Of a DNA stretch of 64,000 bases, positions 15,844-25,349 are shown in pieces. Within the stretch, counting starts at the first letter, position 1. Every line of letters starts with the position of its first letter. A program made the translations under genes and the position numbers. A model generated the notes under the pieces. It was not told the origin of the DNA and did no database searches. It worked only from the letters and a program-made list of their open reading frames with translations. The stretch is taken from NCBI RefSeq assembly GCF_003664255.1, contig NZ_RCCV01000001.1, positions 1,302,001 through 1,366,000 on the forward strand, given 5' to 3'. Origin of the DNA: Micromonospora sp. M71_S20. GTDB lineage: Bacteria > Actinomycetota > Actinomycetes > Mycobacteriales > Micromonosporaceae.

Positions 15844-16398
15844 ATGACGCCGCTGGGCCTCGCCGTGATCATCGGCAGCACCCGGGAGGGACGGGCGGGC
15901 GACCGGATCGGCCGCTGGTTCGTCGACCGGGCACGGCGGCGCGACGAGCTGGCGGTGACGGTCGTCGACCTCGCCGAGCACGACCTCCCCGCGGGCTGTC
16001 CGGCCGAGCCGACTCCCGCCGTCCGGTCGTTCGTCGCGCAGGTCGCGCGGGCGGAGGCGTTCGTCGTGGTCACCCCCGAGTACAACCACAGCTTCCCGGG
16101 CTCGTTGAAACAGGCGATCGACCACGCGTACGACGAGTGGCAGGCCAAACCGGTCGGCTTCGTGTCGTACGGGTGCGGTTCCATTGGCCTGCACGCTGTC
16201 GACCAGCTCCGGACGGTCTTCACCGCACTGCACGCGGTCACGATGCGCGATGTCGTCGGCGTCGACCTGCTCGACGGCGCGCCGTCACCCCCGACGGCCG
16301 ACCGGTGCGAACGCGCCGCCGACGTCCTGCTCGACCAGCTCCACTGGTGGGGCCTGGCCCTGCGCGACGGTCGCGCCGCGCGCCCGTACGTCTCCTGA
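15844..16398 (+). CDS. NADPH-dependent FMN reductase
   Basis: A 184-aa flavodoxin-fold reductase. GSTREGRAGDRI near the N terminus is the FMN phosphate-binding loop, and TPEYNHSFPGSLKQAID is the conserved second FMN-contact region. It likely reduces FMN, quinones or azo compounds with NAD(P)H in the cytoplasm. GGGAGGGGG upstream of ATG 15844 sets the start. It lies 29 bases before the ABC exporter genes and might be cotranscribed with them. Confidence 0.9.
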   Translation: MTPLGLAVIIGSTREGRAGDRIGRWFVDRARRRDELAVTVVDLAEHDLPAGCPAEPTPAVRSFVAQVARAEAFVVVTPEYNHSFPGSLKQAIDHAYDEWQAKPVGFVSYGCGSIGLHAVDQLRTVFTALHAVTMRDVVGVDLLDGAPSPPTADRCERAADVLLDQLHWWGLALRDGRAARPYVS

Positions 16399-16427
16399 AC
16401 GTGTGACACATGAGGAAGGTAGGGAGC

Positions 16428-17438
16428 ATGACACGCACCACCGGCCTGGCCATCGAGGCCGAGGGCCTGACCCGATCGTTCGGGGCCACCCGGGCGCTCG
16501 CCGGCATTGATCTCCAGGTCCCCGCCGGCACCGTCTACGGGCTGCTCGGGCCCAACGGCGCCGGCAAGACCACGGCGGTACGGGTGCTGGCGACGCTGCT
16601 GCGCCCCGACGGCGGACGGGCCCGCGTCTTCGGGCACGACGTCGTCACCGAGGCCGACGCCGTACGCGCACGGATGAGCCTGACCGGCCAGTACGCCTCC
16701 GTGGACGAGGACCTGACCGGGTTGGAGAACCTGATGCTCCTCGCCCGCCTGCTCGGGCACGGAAAGCCGGCCGCCCGGGCGCGCGCGGAGGGCATGCTCG
16801 CCGCGTTCGGCCTGACCGAGGCGGGCGACCGGCAGGTCAAGAAGTACTCGGGCGGCATGCGGCGGCGCATCGACATCGCGGCGAGCATCCTCAACACCCC
16901 CGACCTGCTGTTCCTCGACGAGCCGACGACGGGCCTGGACCCGCGCAGCCGCAACCAGGTGTGGGAGATCGTCCGGGCCGTCGTGGCGCACGGCACGACG
17001 GTGCTGCTGACCACGCAGTACCTGGACGAGGCCGACCAGCTCGCCGGCCGCATCGCGGTGGTGGACCACGGCCGGGTGATCGCGGAGGGCACCCCGGGCG
17101 AGTTGAAGTCCTCGGTCGGCTCCGGCACCGTCCACCTGCGGTTGCGCGACCCGGGCCAGCGGCCGGAGGCGGAGAGGCTGCTCCGGGCGGCCCTCGGCGT
17201 GCCGGTGCAGCTCGCACCCGATCCGGTCGCGCTGACCGCGCGGGTCGGCGGCGACGGCAGCGACCTCGACGCCAGCGAGCAGGCGGCCCGCGCGCTCGGG
17301 GACCTGGCCCGCGCCGGCATCCTCGTCGACGACTTCTCCCTCGGTCAGCCGAGCCTGGACGAGGTCTTCCTGGCCCTGACCGACCACCCCGCCGTCGCGG
17401 CCGACGAGCGGGACGACCAGCTGGAGGCAGCCCGATGA
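16428..17438 (+). CDS. ABC transporter ATP-binding protein, DrrA type
   Basis: A 336-aa ATPase: Walker [10 protein letters not shown], signature YSGGMRRR, Walker [14 protein letters not shown] and H-loop TTQYLDEAD. The C-terminal extension ending [13 protein letters not shown] is diagnostic of the DrrA (daunorubicin resistance) family that exports drugs and lipids. ATG 16428 follows AGGTAGGGAG, better than the in-frame ATG 18 bases upstream. It overlaps the permease gene at ATGA. Confidence 0.93.
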   Translation: MTRTTGLAIEAEGLTRSFGATRALAGIDLQVPAGTVYGLLGPNGAGKTTAVRVLATLLRPDGGRARVFGHDVVTEADAVRARMSLTGQYASVDEDLTGLENLMLLARLLGHGKPAARARAEGMLAAFGLTEAGDRQVKKYSGGMRRRIDIAASILNTPDLLFLDEPTTGLDPRSRNQVWEIVRAVVAHGTTVLLTTQYLDEADQLAGRIAVVDHGRVIAEGTPGELKSSVGSGTVHLRLRDPGQRPEAERLLRAALGVPVQLAPDPVALTARVGGDGSDLDASEQAARALGDLARAGILVDDFSLGQPSLDEVFLALTDHPAVAADERDDQLEAAR

Positions 17439-18286
17439 CCAACGCCACCACGACCGGGCGCGCCCCGTCCGTCTACGTACCGTCGGCGGAGGCGCTGGCC
17501 ACCGTCCTCGCGCCGGGCGCGCGACCGCCCCGACCCCACGCGCTGTCGGCGTCGCTGACGTTCGGCTGGCGCGCGCTGCTGAAGATCAAGCACGTGCCGG
17601 AGCAGCTGTTCGACGTGACGGCGTTCCCGATCATCATGGTGCTGATGTTCACGTACCTGTTCGGCGGTGCCCTCGCCGACAGCCCGCGCGACTACCTCCA
17701 GTTCTTCCTGCCCGGCATCATGGTGACGAGCGTCGTGATGATCACCATGTACACCGGCGTCGGGCTGAACACCGACATCGAGAAGGGCGTCTTCGACCGG
17801 TTCCGGACGCTGTCGGTCTGGCGGCCCGCCCCGCTGGTCGGCATGATCTTCGGTGACGTGCTGCGGTACGTGCTGGCGGCCGTGGTCATCCTCGGCGTCG
17901 GGCTGGTGCTGGGCTTCCGGCCCGACGGCGGGCTGCCCGGCGTGCTGGCCGGGATCGGCCTGCTGGTGATCTTCTCGTTCGCGTTCTCCTGGGTCTGGAC
18001 GTTCTTCGGCCTCGTCCTGCGCAGCGAGAAGTCCGTGATGGGCGTGAGCATGATGGTGCTCTTCCCGCTGACGTTCCTCAGCAACGTGTTCGTCGACCCT
18101 GGCACGATGCCCGGCTGGCTCCAGGCATTCGTCAAGGTCAACCCGATCTCGCAGCTGGTGGCCTCGGTGCGCGCGGTGATGTCGGGCGGCTGGGACGCGT
18201 CGGCCACGATGTGGACGCTGGTGTGGAGCGCCGGCTTCCTGGTCGTATTCGGCACGCTCACGATGCACCGCTACAACCGCCGCTGA
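17435..18286 (+). CDS. ABC-2 type permease, DrrB type
   Basis: A 283-aa membrane protein with six predicted helices and an ABC-2 family core ([20 protein letters not shown]; later [20 protein letters not shown]). The last motif is typical of DrrB-like permeases. Its start overlaps the ATPase stop by four bases, so the two subunits are made together and should form one exporter. Substrate unknown; no biosynthetic cluster adjoins. Confidence 0.92.
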   Translation: MTNATTTGRAPSVYVPSAEALATVLAPGARPPRPHALSASLTFGWRALLKIKHVPEQLFDVTAFPIIMVLMFTYLFGGALADSPRDYLQFFLPGIMVTSVVMITMYTGVGLNTDIEKGVFDRFRTLSVWRPAPLVGMIFGDVLRYVLAAVVILGVGLVLGFRPDGGLPGVLAGIGLLVIFSFAFSWVWTFFGLVLRSEKSVMGVSMMVLFPLTFLSNVFVDPGTMPGWLQAFVKVNPISQLVASVRAVMSGGWDASATMWTLVWSAGFLVVFGTLTMHRYNRR

Positions 18287-18292
18287 TCCTGC

Positions 18293-18334
18293 CGACGACG
18301 GGCACCGCCACTCAGGTGGCGGTGCCCGTCGTCG
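18293..18334. terminator. 19-bp perfect hairpin terminator
   Basis: Positions 18293-18311 pair perfectly with 18316-18334 around a TCAG loop. It lies between the convergent exporter permease and the anti-sigma-like gene and should stop transcription from both sides. Confidence 0.9.
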
Positions 18335-18346
18335 TTCGGTGGCCGG

Positions 18347-19654
18347 TTAGGAGTCGACCCGGACGTTGGTCACCGTGCCGCCGGCGGCGGTGACGCGTAC
18401 CTCGGTGGCGTCGGCGGGAAGCAGCGCCGCGCCACGCCCGGCGTCGTGCCACCGCCCGGCGCCGATCCGGTAGCTCAGCGCCGCGCCCTCGGTGGCGACG
18501 AGGACGCCCTGCCCGTCCGGCAGCCGCAGCCGCACCGGCAGCGGCGTGGTCCAGTCGATGAACCCACTGGCCACCGGATGGAAGGGCGCCCCGCTGTGGG
18601 CGAGCAGTGCGATCGCGCGGGCGGGGTCGTCGTTGTACTGGACGGTCTGGAGCAGCAGCTGCCGGCCGTCGGGGGTCGCTCCGTAGACGGTCAGGCGGGG
18701 AGACTCCCCCTCCCGGTGGGTGCCGCCGGGATCGACGTGGGCGGCGAGCGCCTCCGTCTCGAAAGGGTCCCTGCCGACCTGCGCGGCGGGGGCGTCGCCC
18801 CACACCCGGTCCGCGCCGGGCAACGTGTAGGTGAGCTGTCGCGGCGACGTACTGTCCTTCCCGTTGAAGAGGATTTCCGCCGCATTGGTGATGTGGACGA
18901 CGTTCGCCATGCTGACTGGCGTCCGGGAAAGGGCGACGGTCACCCTGTCGCGCTGCGGCGGCACCGACAGCACGGCGGCCCCGTCCCGGAAGGCCACCGG
19001 CTGGAAGGTGCGCTCGATCCGGCCGTCGGCGGCGTACCGGAGTGTCGGTGAGAACTCCACCGGGTGTCCGGCGTCGAGCACGACCAGCACGTCGCGGCGC
19101 GGCCCGAGCAGCACGGCCTGTGAGTTGCCGTCCGTGCCGGAGTCCACGAGTGTCTCGGTCGTCATGACCCGCGGTCCGGCGGCGGTGGGCTCGACGAACG
19201 CGGCCAGGCCGATCTGGCGGGCGCCGTCCGGGCTGGACACCACCGGGTTGCTTTCGGTCCGGTGCGCGACGTAGGCGGCGGGCCCGGCCGGCGTGTCTCC
19301 CGCCCAGACCACGTGCGGATCGCCCCGGAGGCCGCTCCCGAGTTGCCTCGCCCGATGCCGCCACGCCTCGCGAACCTGTCGCAGATACGCCTCGTCGCCG
19401 GCCAGGTCGCCGCGGGCGGGTTCGTCGAGCAGCGGCGAGGCGACCTCCACCGCCGCCCCGTCGTCGGCGAGGTGGAGCGCACCGCCGACGGGTACCGCCA
19501 CCACGGCCGCGCACAGCGCGGCCAGGACGGCTCGACGCCGCAGCAACCGGCGACGCCCACCCCGTCGCACGTCGTCGAGCAGGGTCGGCGGGCCGACGAG
19601 GTCGTCGGTCACCCGACGCAGGACGCCCCGCACGTCGGTCTCTTCGATGGTCAT
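18347..19654 (-). CDS. membrane protein coupled to SigE-type sigma factor (probable anti-sigma)
   Basis: A 435-aa protein: an N-terminal cytoplasmic segment of ~50 residues (VRGVLRRVTDDLVGPPTLLDDVRR), a basic stretch (RRGGRRRLLRRR), one transmembrane helix (AVLAALCAAVVAVPVGGAL), and a long extracytoplasmic domain. The start overlaps the sigma-factor stop (ATGA). This topology and linkage are those of actinobacterial anti-sigma or signal-relay proteins, although no zinc-binding HxxxCxxC motif is visible. The outer domain has no family I recognise; it may sense envelope conditions. Confidence 0.75.
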   Translation of the reverse strand: MTIEETDVRGVLRRVTDDLVGPPTLLDDVRRGGRRRLLRRRAVLAALCAAVVAVPVGGALHLADDGAAVEVASPLLDEPARGDLAGDEAYLRQVREAWRHRARQLGSGLRGDPHVVWAGDTPAGPAAYVAHRTESNPVVSSPDGARQIGLAAFVEPTAAGPRVMTTETLVDSGTDGNSQAVLLGPRRDVLVVLDAGHPVEFSPTLRYAADGRIERTFQPVAFRDGAAVLSVPPQRDRVTVALSRTPVSMANVVHITNAAEILFNGKDSTSPRQLTYTLPGADRVWGDAPAAQVGRDPFETEALAAHVDPGGTHREGESPRLTVYGATPDGRQLLLQTVQYNDDPARAIALLAHSGAPFHPVASGFIDWTTPLPVRLRLPDGQGVLVATEGAALSYRIGAGRWHDAGRGAALLPADATEVRVTAAGGTVTNVRVDS

Positions 19655-20175
19655 CGCGCACTCCTGGTGTCGGTCGGGACGGACAGGACGAGATGTGACC
19701 CGGCCACCGCCTCCCGGAGGTGGGCGAGGCCCCGGGAGGCGTGGCTCTTCACGGTGCCCTCGGAGCAGCGCAGCGCCCCGGCCACGTCGGCGACCGACAG
19801 GTCCTCCAGGTAGCGGAGCACGACGGCGGCGCGCTGCCGGGGCGGCAGGGTACGCAGCGCCGCGACGACCGCCTGGCGCAGCGCGATGTCGTCGGCGTGG
19901 TCCCGGGCGACCCCGTCGTTGTCGCCCAACGCCTGCTCCGGCCGCCGGGCCCGCCGCCGCCACCGGTTGATCGACCGGTTGACCAGGGCCCGCCGGGCGT
20001 ACGCCTCCGGGGAGGTGCGCACCCGGCGCCAGCGCACGTACACCTGCTCCAGTACCTCCTGAAGCAGGTCCTCCGCCGCGTGTCGATCGCCGGTCAGCAG
20101 GTAGGCCACCCGCAACATCGCCACGGACCGGGTACGGACGAAGTCGTCGAACTCCGCGCCATGCGCATCTCGCAT
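19651..20175 (-). CDS. SigE-family ECF RNA polymerase sigma factor
   Basis: A 174-aa ECF sigma factor. Region 2 is in FVRTRSVAMLRVAYLLTGDR and AAEDLLQEVLEQVYVRW; region 4 is in LPPRQRAAVVLRYLEDLSV and CSEGTVKSHASRGLAHLR. The pattern fits the SigE-like (ECF41-unrelated) group abundant in Streptomyces and Micromonospora. It is followed by, and overlaps, its probable regulator. The target regulon is unknown. Confidence 0.93.
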   Translation of the reverse strand: MRDAHGAEFDDFVRTRSVAMLRVAYLLTGDRHAAEDLLQEVLEQVYVRWRRVRTSPEAYARRALVNRSINRWRRRARRPEQALGDNDGVARDHADDIALRQAVVAALRTLPPRQRAAVVLRYLEDLSVADVAGALRCSEGTVKSHASRGLAHLREAVAGSHLVLSVPTDTRSAR

Positions 20176-20268
20176 CTGGCCCCTCCCGCTCTCTCAGTCA
20201 GCAAGACACCGCGGGGGGCTGCGGGGTTTACCGGCTCTCGATGCCGGCGGTCGACCGGTGCCCGGGGG

Positions 20269-23200
20269 TTAGAGGCGCCAGGGCAGTGGCCCGGGCGGGA
20301 GGTAGCGGCAGGTGCTGCCCGTGGAGACGGTGTCGCGCAGGTGGGCGGCGAGGCCCGGGTGGCGCTGGTCGAGCTTGCGCAGCGCGTCCCGGATGCGGGC
20401 GGTGACCGTCTTGCGGGCCCGCTCGGCCTCGTCGCCGAGGCGTCGGCTGCGGCCGGCCAGTCCGGCGGCGGCGCGCAGCTCGGCGAGCAGGGCGCCGCGC
20501 TCGGCGTCGAGGTCGGCCAACCTCCGCCCGTCGCCGCGCTCGGCGGCCCGGTCGATCTCGTCGTCGAGCCGTTCGAGGTGCCGCCGGTAGCGGGCCTTGG
20601 CCTCGTCGTCGAGGACCGGGTCGCCGCCCATCCGGCGGGCCGCGACCAGTTCCGGCCCGGCGGCCGGGTCGAGCAACTCGACCGCCGGGACGTCGACGCC
20701 CGGCCGGCTCAGCAGCACGTGCAGGTCGCGCAGCCCTTTCACGTCGGGCAGGTGCACCACCACGCCGGCGTAGGTGAGCTGCCAGACCGGCCCGTCGCGG
20801 CGGAACCCGTACGCCTGGTCCGGCTGCTCCCCCACGGCGGACGGGTGCGGCCCGGCGGCGACCGCCCGCGCGGCGTGCGACCCGGTCACCGCCGCCTGCG
20901 GACCGGCCGACCCGGCGGCGACGGCCCGTGCCGGGCCGGCGACCGGAGCGCCGGCCGACGCCGGCTGCGGACCGGCGGGCGCGGCGACGGCCCCCGGCCG
21001 GCCGGCGGCCGACGCCTCGGCCCCCGTCGGCGGCCCGCCGGCCAGGCGACGGGCCGTCCGGTCCATGCCGAGGTCGGTGGCGTCGCGGGCGGTGGTGACG
21101 CGCAGCGCGGCGGCGGCCGCCGCGTCGCCCGGACGGTCCCGACCGGTCAGCGCGTCGGCCAGCGCGGCGCGGGCCAGGACCGACCACGGGCGGGCGCCCA
21201 GCCGGTCGGCGGCGTCGCGGGCGGCCGAGAACCCGGCCACCGCGTCGTCCCAGCGTTCCTGCGCGGCGTCGACGAGGGCCAGCCAGTGGTCGACGGGGCC
21301 GCTGAGGTCGCAGCCGAACATCGCCGACATCCACTGCCCGCGGTGCGGTCGCAGCGCGTCCCGGGCCTCGGCGCAGCGCCGGGGGTCGCGGCTCGCGGCG
21401 GCGACCCCCGCGCGCAGCCGCAGCCACAGCGGCGACACCGATCCCGGGTACGTCGTGCCGGCGGCCTCGATGCCGGTGGCCACCCGAAGAGCCGCCTCGA
21501 CGTCGCCGCGCTCGGCCGCGGTGACGCCACGGAGGAGTTCCGGGTGGGGGTAGCCGGTCGAGGACAGCTCGTCGAGGAGGGCGTCGACCTCGTCGGGCCG
21601 CCCCTGCAGGTGCAGCCGGGACCAGCGCAGGTGGTGGCCCATGAAGGCGAAGTCGGAGTGGTCCCACTCGCTGAGGCCGGTCAGCTCGTCAACCAGTTCG
21701 TCGGCCCGGGCGAAGTCGCCACGGAAGGCCGCGATGATGGCGTCGTCCATCGTGGCGGCCGCCCGGTGCCGGGCGTCGCCCTGGCGGGCCCCGGCGGCGA
21801 AGGTGGTGAACTCGTCGTGGTAGCGGGGGTCGCCCAGCTCCAGCAGGGCGACCCAGCGCAGCGCGGTCGCCCAGAGCACGGTCTCCCGGTCGCCACCGCG
21901 GCGCGCCACGTCGCGGATCTCGGCGGTGATCGCGGCCCGGTCGCGGGCCGAGCCGAGCCCCCAGGTGGTGTCGTGGCGGGCCCACAGGCTGAAGGTGAGC
22001 GCCTCGTCGTCGTGCCCGCGCCGGGCCAGGGATTCCGTGGCGGCGATCAGGTCGGTGACGATCGTGCTGACCGGGACGGCGCCCGCGGACTCGCCGATCA
22101 ACCGCTGGTGCGCCTCCCGCAGCACGCCCTCCGGGTCGGCGAGCCGCCCGGGGCCGTCGGCGTGGCGGCGGTGCACGACGAGGGCGACCCGGGCCAGCAC
22201 CACCGGGTCGTCGGCCGCCACGGCCAGCGTGGCGGCCTCGGCTAGCAGCCGCCGGGCCTCGTCGCCCGCGCCCGTGTGGTGCAGCAGTTCACCCAGCTCG
22301 ATCATGATCTTCACGCGTCGGGTCGGGTCGTCGGCGACCTCGAGCGCCCGGCGGAAGTGGACCACCGACTCGTCCACGGCCAGCCGACCGGCCGCGGCGC
22401 GGGCCGCGGCGACCAGCAGCTCGGCGGCGCGAGCCGGGTCGAGGTGGGCGCCGGCGAGGTGGGCGTGCCGGGCCAGGTCGGCAGGGATCAGCCGCTCGGC
22501 GAGCGCCGGTGCGCCGTCGACGGCCCGGACGACCGCCGCGTGCCGGGAGCGCCGGTCGTCGTCGGGCAGCGCGTCGTAGAGGGTCTCCCGCACGAGGTCG
22601 TGGACGAAGGCGAACCGGCCGCCGCCACGGGACACCACGAGCCGGGCGGTCACCGCCCGGTCGAGCAGCCGGTCGACCTGCGCCGCCGGCGTGCCCGCGC
22701 AGGCGGCGAGGACGGGACGGTGGAACTCCCGGCCCAGCACGGCGGCGGCGGTGAGCGCCTCGACGACCGCCGCCGGCAACTGGGCGAGACGGCCCCGCAC
22801 CGCCTCCCGTACGCCCGGGGGGATCGTGCCGATCCGGCCGTCGGCACGCCAGATCCGGGCGGTCTGCTCCACGAAGAACGGGTTGCCACCGGTGCGCCGG
22901 TGCGCCTCGTCGAGGAGACCGGCGTCCGGCGCCCGGCCGGCCGCGCGGGTCATCAGCGCGGCCACCTCGTCGCGGGACAGGCCGGTGAGGGTGAGCGTGG
23001 TCGCCTTCGCCACCAGCGGCATCAGCAGCCCGCGCAGCGGGTGGTCGGGGGACTCGACCTCGGCGTCGCGGTAGGTGCCGATCAGCAGCAGCCGCTCGAA
23101 CCAGGTGTGCTGGGCGGCGAAGCGCAGCAGCCGCATCGAGGCGGGGTCGGCCCAGTGCAGGTCGTCGAGCACGACCACGACCGGCCGGCGCTGGGACACC

Positions 23201-23703
23201 GCGACCAGCGCGGTGGTCACCGCGTCGTGCAGCGCGAACTCCTCCTGGTCGACGCCGTCGTCACCGGTCGGCCGGCCGGCCGGCTCGCCGGTGGCGCCGT
23301 CGACCGCCCCGGCATCGCCGTCGACCGCCCCGGCGTCGCCGTTCGCCGGCTCCCCGGCGGTGCCACCCGTCGCCTCGCCGAGCAGCGCCGCCAGGGCCGG
23401 CTCGGCCGACTCCCGGGCCAGCGCCCAGTCGTCGGCCGAGCGGCGCAGGCCGCGCAGCACCTGCACCCAGGGCCAGTAGCCGGGCGCGCTGTCGGAGTGC
23501 CAGCAGGCGGCGCCGAGCACCAGCGCGCCCCGCCGTCGGGCCTCGCCGGCCGCCGCCGTGACCAGCGTCGTCTTGCCGATGCCGGGTTCCCCGGCGACGA
23601 GGACCAGACCGCCGTGGCTGGTGGTGACCCGGTCGATCTCGGCGCGCAGCAGACCCGCGGGATGCTCCCGCCCGATGACGTCCTCGTCGTACCGCGGATC
23701 CAT
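20269..23703 (-). CDS. AAA/TPR regulatory ATPase, LuxR-LAL-like but without LuxR HTH
   Basis: A 1144-aa protein. Residues 10-46 read VIGREHPAGLL, then Walker A GEPGIGKT at 38-45, with Walker B VVVVLDDLHWADP, as in LAL/MalT-type regulators. A long helical TPR-like region fills the middle. Instead of the usual LuxR HTH, the C terminus has the GFRRDGPVWQLTYAG...LPDVKGLRDLHVLLSRPG module (a predicted winged-helix-like domain seen in many actinobacterial ATPases) and a long charged coiled coil. An Ala/Pro/Gly-rich region separates the two. An STAND-type signal integrator is likely; the target is unknown. Repetitive acidic GDAGAVDGDAG stretches lie near residues 125-145. Confidence 0.82.
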   Translation of the reverse strand: MDPRYDEDVIGREHPAGLLRAEIDRVTTSHGGLVLVAGEPGIGKTTLVTAAAGEARRRGALVLGAACWHSDSAPGYWPWVQVLRGLRRSADDWALARESAEPALAALLGEATGGTAGEPANGDAGAVDGDAGAVDGATGEPAGRPTGDDGVDQEEFALHDAVTTALVAVSQRRPVVVVLDDLHWADPASMRLLRFAAQHTWFERLLLIGTYRDAEVESPDHPLRGLLMPLVAKATTLTLTGLSRDEVAALMTRAAGRAPDAGLLDEAHRRTGGNPFFVEQTARIWRADGRIGTIPPGVREAVRGRLAQLPAAVVEALTAAAVLGREFHRPVLAACAGTPAAQVDRLLDRAVTARLVVSRGGGRFAFVHDLVRETLYDALPDDDRRSRHAAVVRAVDGAPALAERLIPADLARHAHLAGAHLDPARAAELLVAAARAAAGRLAVDESVVHFRRALEVADDPTRRVKIMIELGELLHHTGAGDEARRLLAEAATLAVAADDPVVLARVALVVHRRHADGPGRLADPEGVLREAHQRLIGESAGAVPVSTIVTDLIAATESLARRGHDDEALTFSLWARHDTTWGLGSARDRAAITAEIRDVARRGGDRETVLWATALRWVALLELGDPRYHDEFTTFAAGARQGDARHRAAATMDDAIIAAFRGDFARADELVDELTGLSEWDHSDFAFMGHHLRWSRLHLQGRPDEVDALLDELSSTGYPHPELLRGVTAAERGDVEAALRVATGIEAAGTTYPGSVSPLWLRLRAGVAAASRDPRRCAEARDALRPHRGQWMSAMFGCDLSGPVDHWLALVDAAQERWDDAVAGFSAARDAADRLGARPWSVLARAALADALTGRDRPGDAAAAAALRVTTARDATDLGMDRTARRLAGGPPTGAEASAAGRPGAVAAPAGPQPASAGAPVAGPARAVAAGSAGPQAAVTGSHAARAVAAGPHPSAVGEQPDQAYGFRRDGPVWQLTYAGVVVHLPDVKGLRDLHVLLSRPGVDVPAVELLDPAAGPELVAARRMGGDPVLDDEAKARYRRHLERLDDEIDRAAERGDGRRLADLDAERGALLAELRAAAGLAGRSRRLGDEAERARKTVTARIRDALRKLDQRHPGLAAHLRDTVSTGSTCRYLPPGPLPWRL

Positions 23704-23801
23704 GACGCACAGACCGTAGCGGAACGGTGGGACATCGCGAGCCCTTTACCCGGCGGGCGGCGCGATCCTCCGGAGAGGGAACGACGCCGTCAGGCCGGGG
23801 T

Positions 23802-24203
23802 TCAGCGGGCGTCGGTGACCACGTGGGAACAGGCGGCGCAGGCGGCACGGCCCTGCTCGGCGTACCACCGGCAGGTCCGGCGGATCGCGCAGCGGGGCAG
23901 GTCTTCCTCCGCCGGACCGGCGGCCTCCTGGAAGGACGCCGCCACCCGCTCGCCCAGGCCGCAGTGCTCGCCCGTCCAGAAGCCGCACTTCGCGGTCACG
24001 CACGGGCCGGCCAGCCGGTAGCGCGACTCGACCGGAGTGTCCGTGCCGGCCTGGGCGAGGGCGACCTCGGCCGGCAGCGGGGGCGTCACGTAGGCGACCC
24101 GCCCCGCCGGAGTGATCATGCCGAGGAACACCGTGGCGTTGGCCGCGGGGGTGCTCGGGCACATCCGCTCCGGCGGGTCCGGCCGGTGGGCGGCGTCCGT
24201 CAC
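23802..24203 (-). CDS. unrecognised Cys-rich protein, probably metal-binding
   Basis: A 133-aa protein with eight cysteines: one near residue 14, then CVTAKCGFWTGEHCGLG, CAIRRTCRW, and CAACSHV at the end. The spacing suggests a zinc or iron-sulfur site rather than disulfides, because no signal peptide is present. The GTG start overlaps the TGA of the upstream 86-aa gene (GTGA), so it is the last gene of a three-gene unit. I do not recognise the family. The closing CRWYAEQGRAACAACSHVVTDA looks like a compact conserved core. Confidence 0.72.
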   Translation of the reverse strand: MTDAAHRPDPPERMCPSTPAANATVFLGMITPAGRVAYVTPPLPAEVALAQAGTDTPVESRYRLAGPCVTAKCGFWTGEHCGLGERVAASFQEAAGPAEEDLPRCAIRRTCRWYAEQGRAACAACSHVVTDAR

Positions 24204-24460
24204 CGCTGCATCCAGAAGCCGATGTCGTTGATCTTCTGGCCGAGTTCCTGGGCGAACGGGCCGTCGATGACCCACATGCCGTACCACTCGGGGCGGAGCT
24301 TGAGGTTGGCGTGCCCGACGGCGAGCGGGGTGGTCAGTCTGCTGCCGGAGACGGAGAGGGCGTTGAGGCCCGCCTTCTGGATCTCGCTCGCGATCAGGCT
24401 CTGCTGTTCGGTGGTCAGGTCGACGCCGTCGACGACGAAACGGAATTCGCTGCGTGCCAT
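24200..24460 (-). CDS. unrecognised 86-aa protein
   Basis: An 86-aa protein opening SEFRFVVDGVDLTTEQQSLI, followed by a helix and a C-terminal part with RPEWYGMWVIDGPFAQELG and INDIGFWMQR. The N-terminal strand-loop-helix resembles leader-like segments of small actinobacterial peptides, but no core peptide or processing site can be proved. It sits 16 bases after a Tat-exported protein gene and overlaps the Cys-rich gene. No function is assigned. Confidence 0.7.
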   Translation of the reverse strand: MARSEFRFVVDGVDLTTEQQSLIASEIQKAGLNALSVSGSRLTTPLAVGHANLKLRPEWYGMWVIDGPFAQELGQKINDIGFWMQR

Positions 24461-24476
24461 GTCCTACCTCCGGTGG

Positions 24477-25175
24477 TCAGTACGATTCGGTCCGCAGCCC
24501 GCGCCGCAGACTCGCTCTGGTGAACGCCGCCCAGCCGGAGCGGGAGGCGGGGTCGATCGCGTGCCCGGCCCGGCTGACGTGCTCCCGCCAGTTCGTCGGG
24601 TCGGCCGTGCGCAGCCCCCACAGCTCGCGGCAGGCGGTGACCGCGAACGCCACCTGCTCGCCCGAGCCGCTCCAGCCGGCGGGGCCGTCGGCCACCCGCA
24701 GTGCGCCGTCGGCCTCGACGCGCACCGCCGGGAAGTGATGGTGCAGGCTGGCGAGGGTGGCCAGGTGGGCGGCGTCGGACCGCCCGGCGGCGAAGGCGTC
24801 CCGCGTCTCGTCGTCGCGGGTGACCCGGATGGCGTGCAGGGTGAACGTGTCGCCGCCGGCGCCGACCCGGCCCTCGACCTCCACGGGTGTGCTCCAGACC
24901 CGGGGCGAGTTGGCCGACCAGAAGGCCAGCCAGGCGTCGAGGCGTTCGTGGAGGTCCGCCTGGAAGCGGGCCGGGCCGCCGGCGAGCCGGGCGCCCGCTA
25001 TCCGGTCCCGGACGACGAGATGCCGGGCCCCCCGCGCCGGGGGCGCCTCCCCGGCGGGTGCTGCGGTGGATGGCGCGGCGTGGGCGGCGGCCGCCCCGGT
25101 GACGGTGACCGCCGAGGCCGCGGCGGCGCCGAGCAGGATCCGGCGCCGGGACAGTGAGGTGTGGGAATTGTTCAT
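24477..25175 (-). CDS. Tat-exported protein of unknown function
   Basis: A 232-aa protein with a twin-arginine signal (LSRRRILLGAAAASAVTVTG, Ala-rich cleavage region). The mature part is mostly helical with a conserved-looking FQADLHERLDAWLAFWSANS segment and LATLASLHHHFPAVRVEADG. ATG 25175 follows GAAAGGCGG. It is the first gene of the three-gene unit ending at 23802. I recognise no enzymatic motif. Tat export suggests that the protein folds before secretion or binds a cofactor. Confidence 0.75.
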   Translation of the reverse strand: MNNSHTSLSRRRILLGAAAASAVTVTGAAAAHAAPSTAAPAGEAPPARGARHLVVRDRIAGARLAGGPARFQADLHERLDAWLAFWSANSPRVWSTPVEVEGRVGAGGDTFTLHAIRVTRDDETRDAFAAGRSDAAHLATLASLHHHFPAVRVEADGALRVADGPAGWSGSGEQVAFAVTACRELWGLRTADPTNWREHVSRAGHAIDPASRSGWAAFTRASLRRGLRTESY

Positions 25176-25349
25176 GGTCCGCCTTTCATGGACGGCCTGT
25201 ATCACGACACGCTATCGACAGACGTAGATCAGGAGGGGCGCTCCGCTATCGGTGAACCGACACCGCCGCCGGTGATCGACGGCGGCGGAATCCCGGTCGA
25301 TGTGCTGTCGGCCGCCGCCGCGCCCGCCGGGTCGGATGCGCGCCTAACG

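Noticed and set aside
15844..18286. Antibiotic biosynthesis cluster with FMN reductase and exporter
   Set aside because: No synthase, tailoring or precursor genes occur beside the exporter, so it stands alone.
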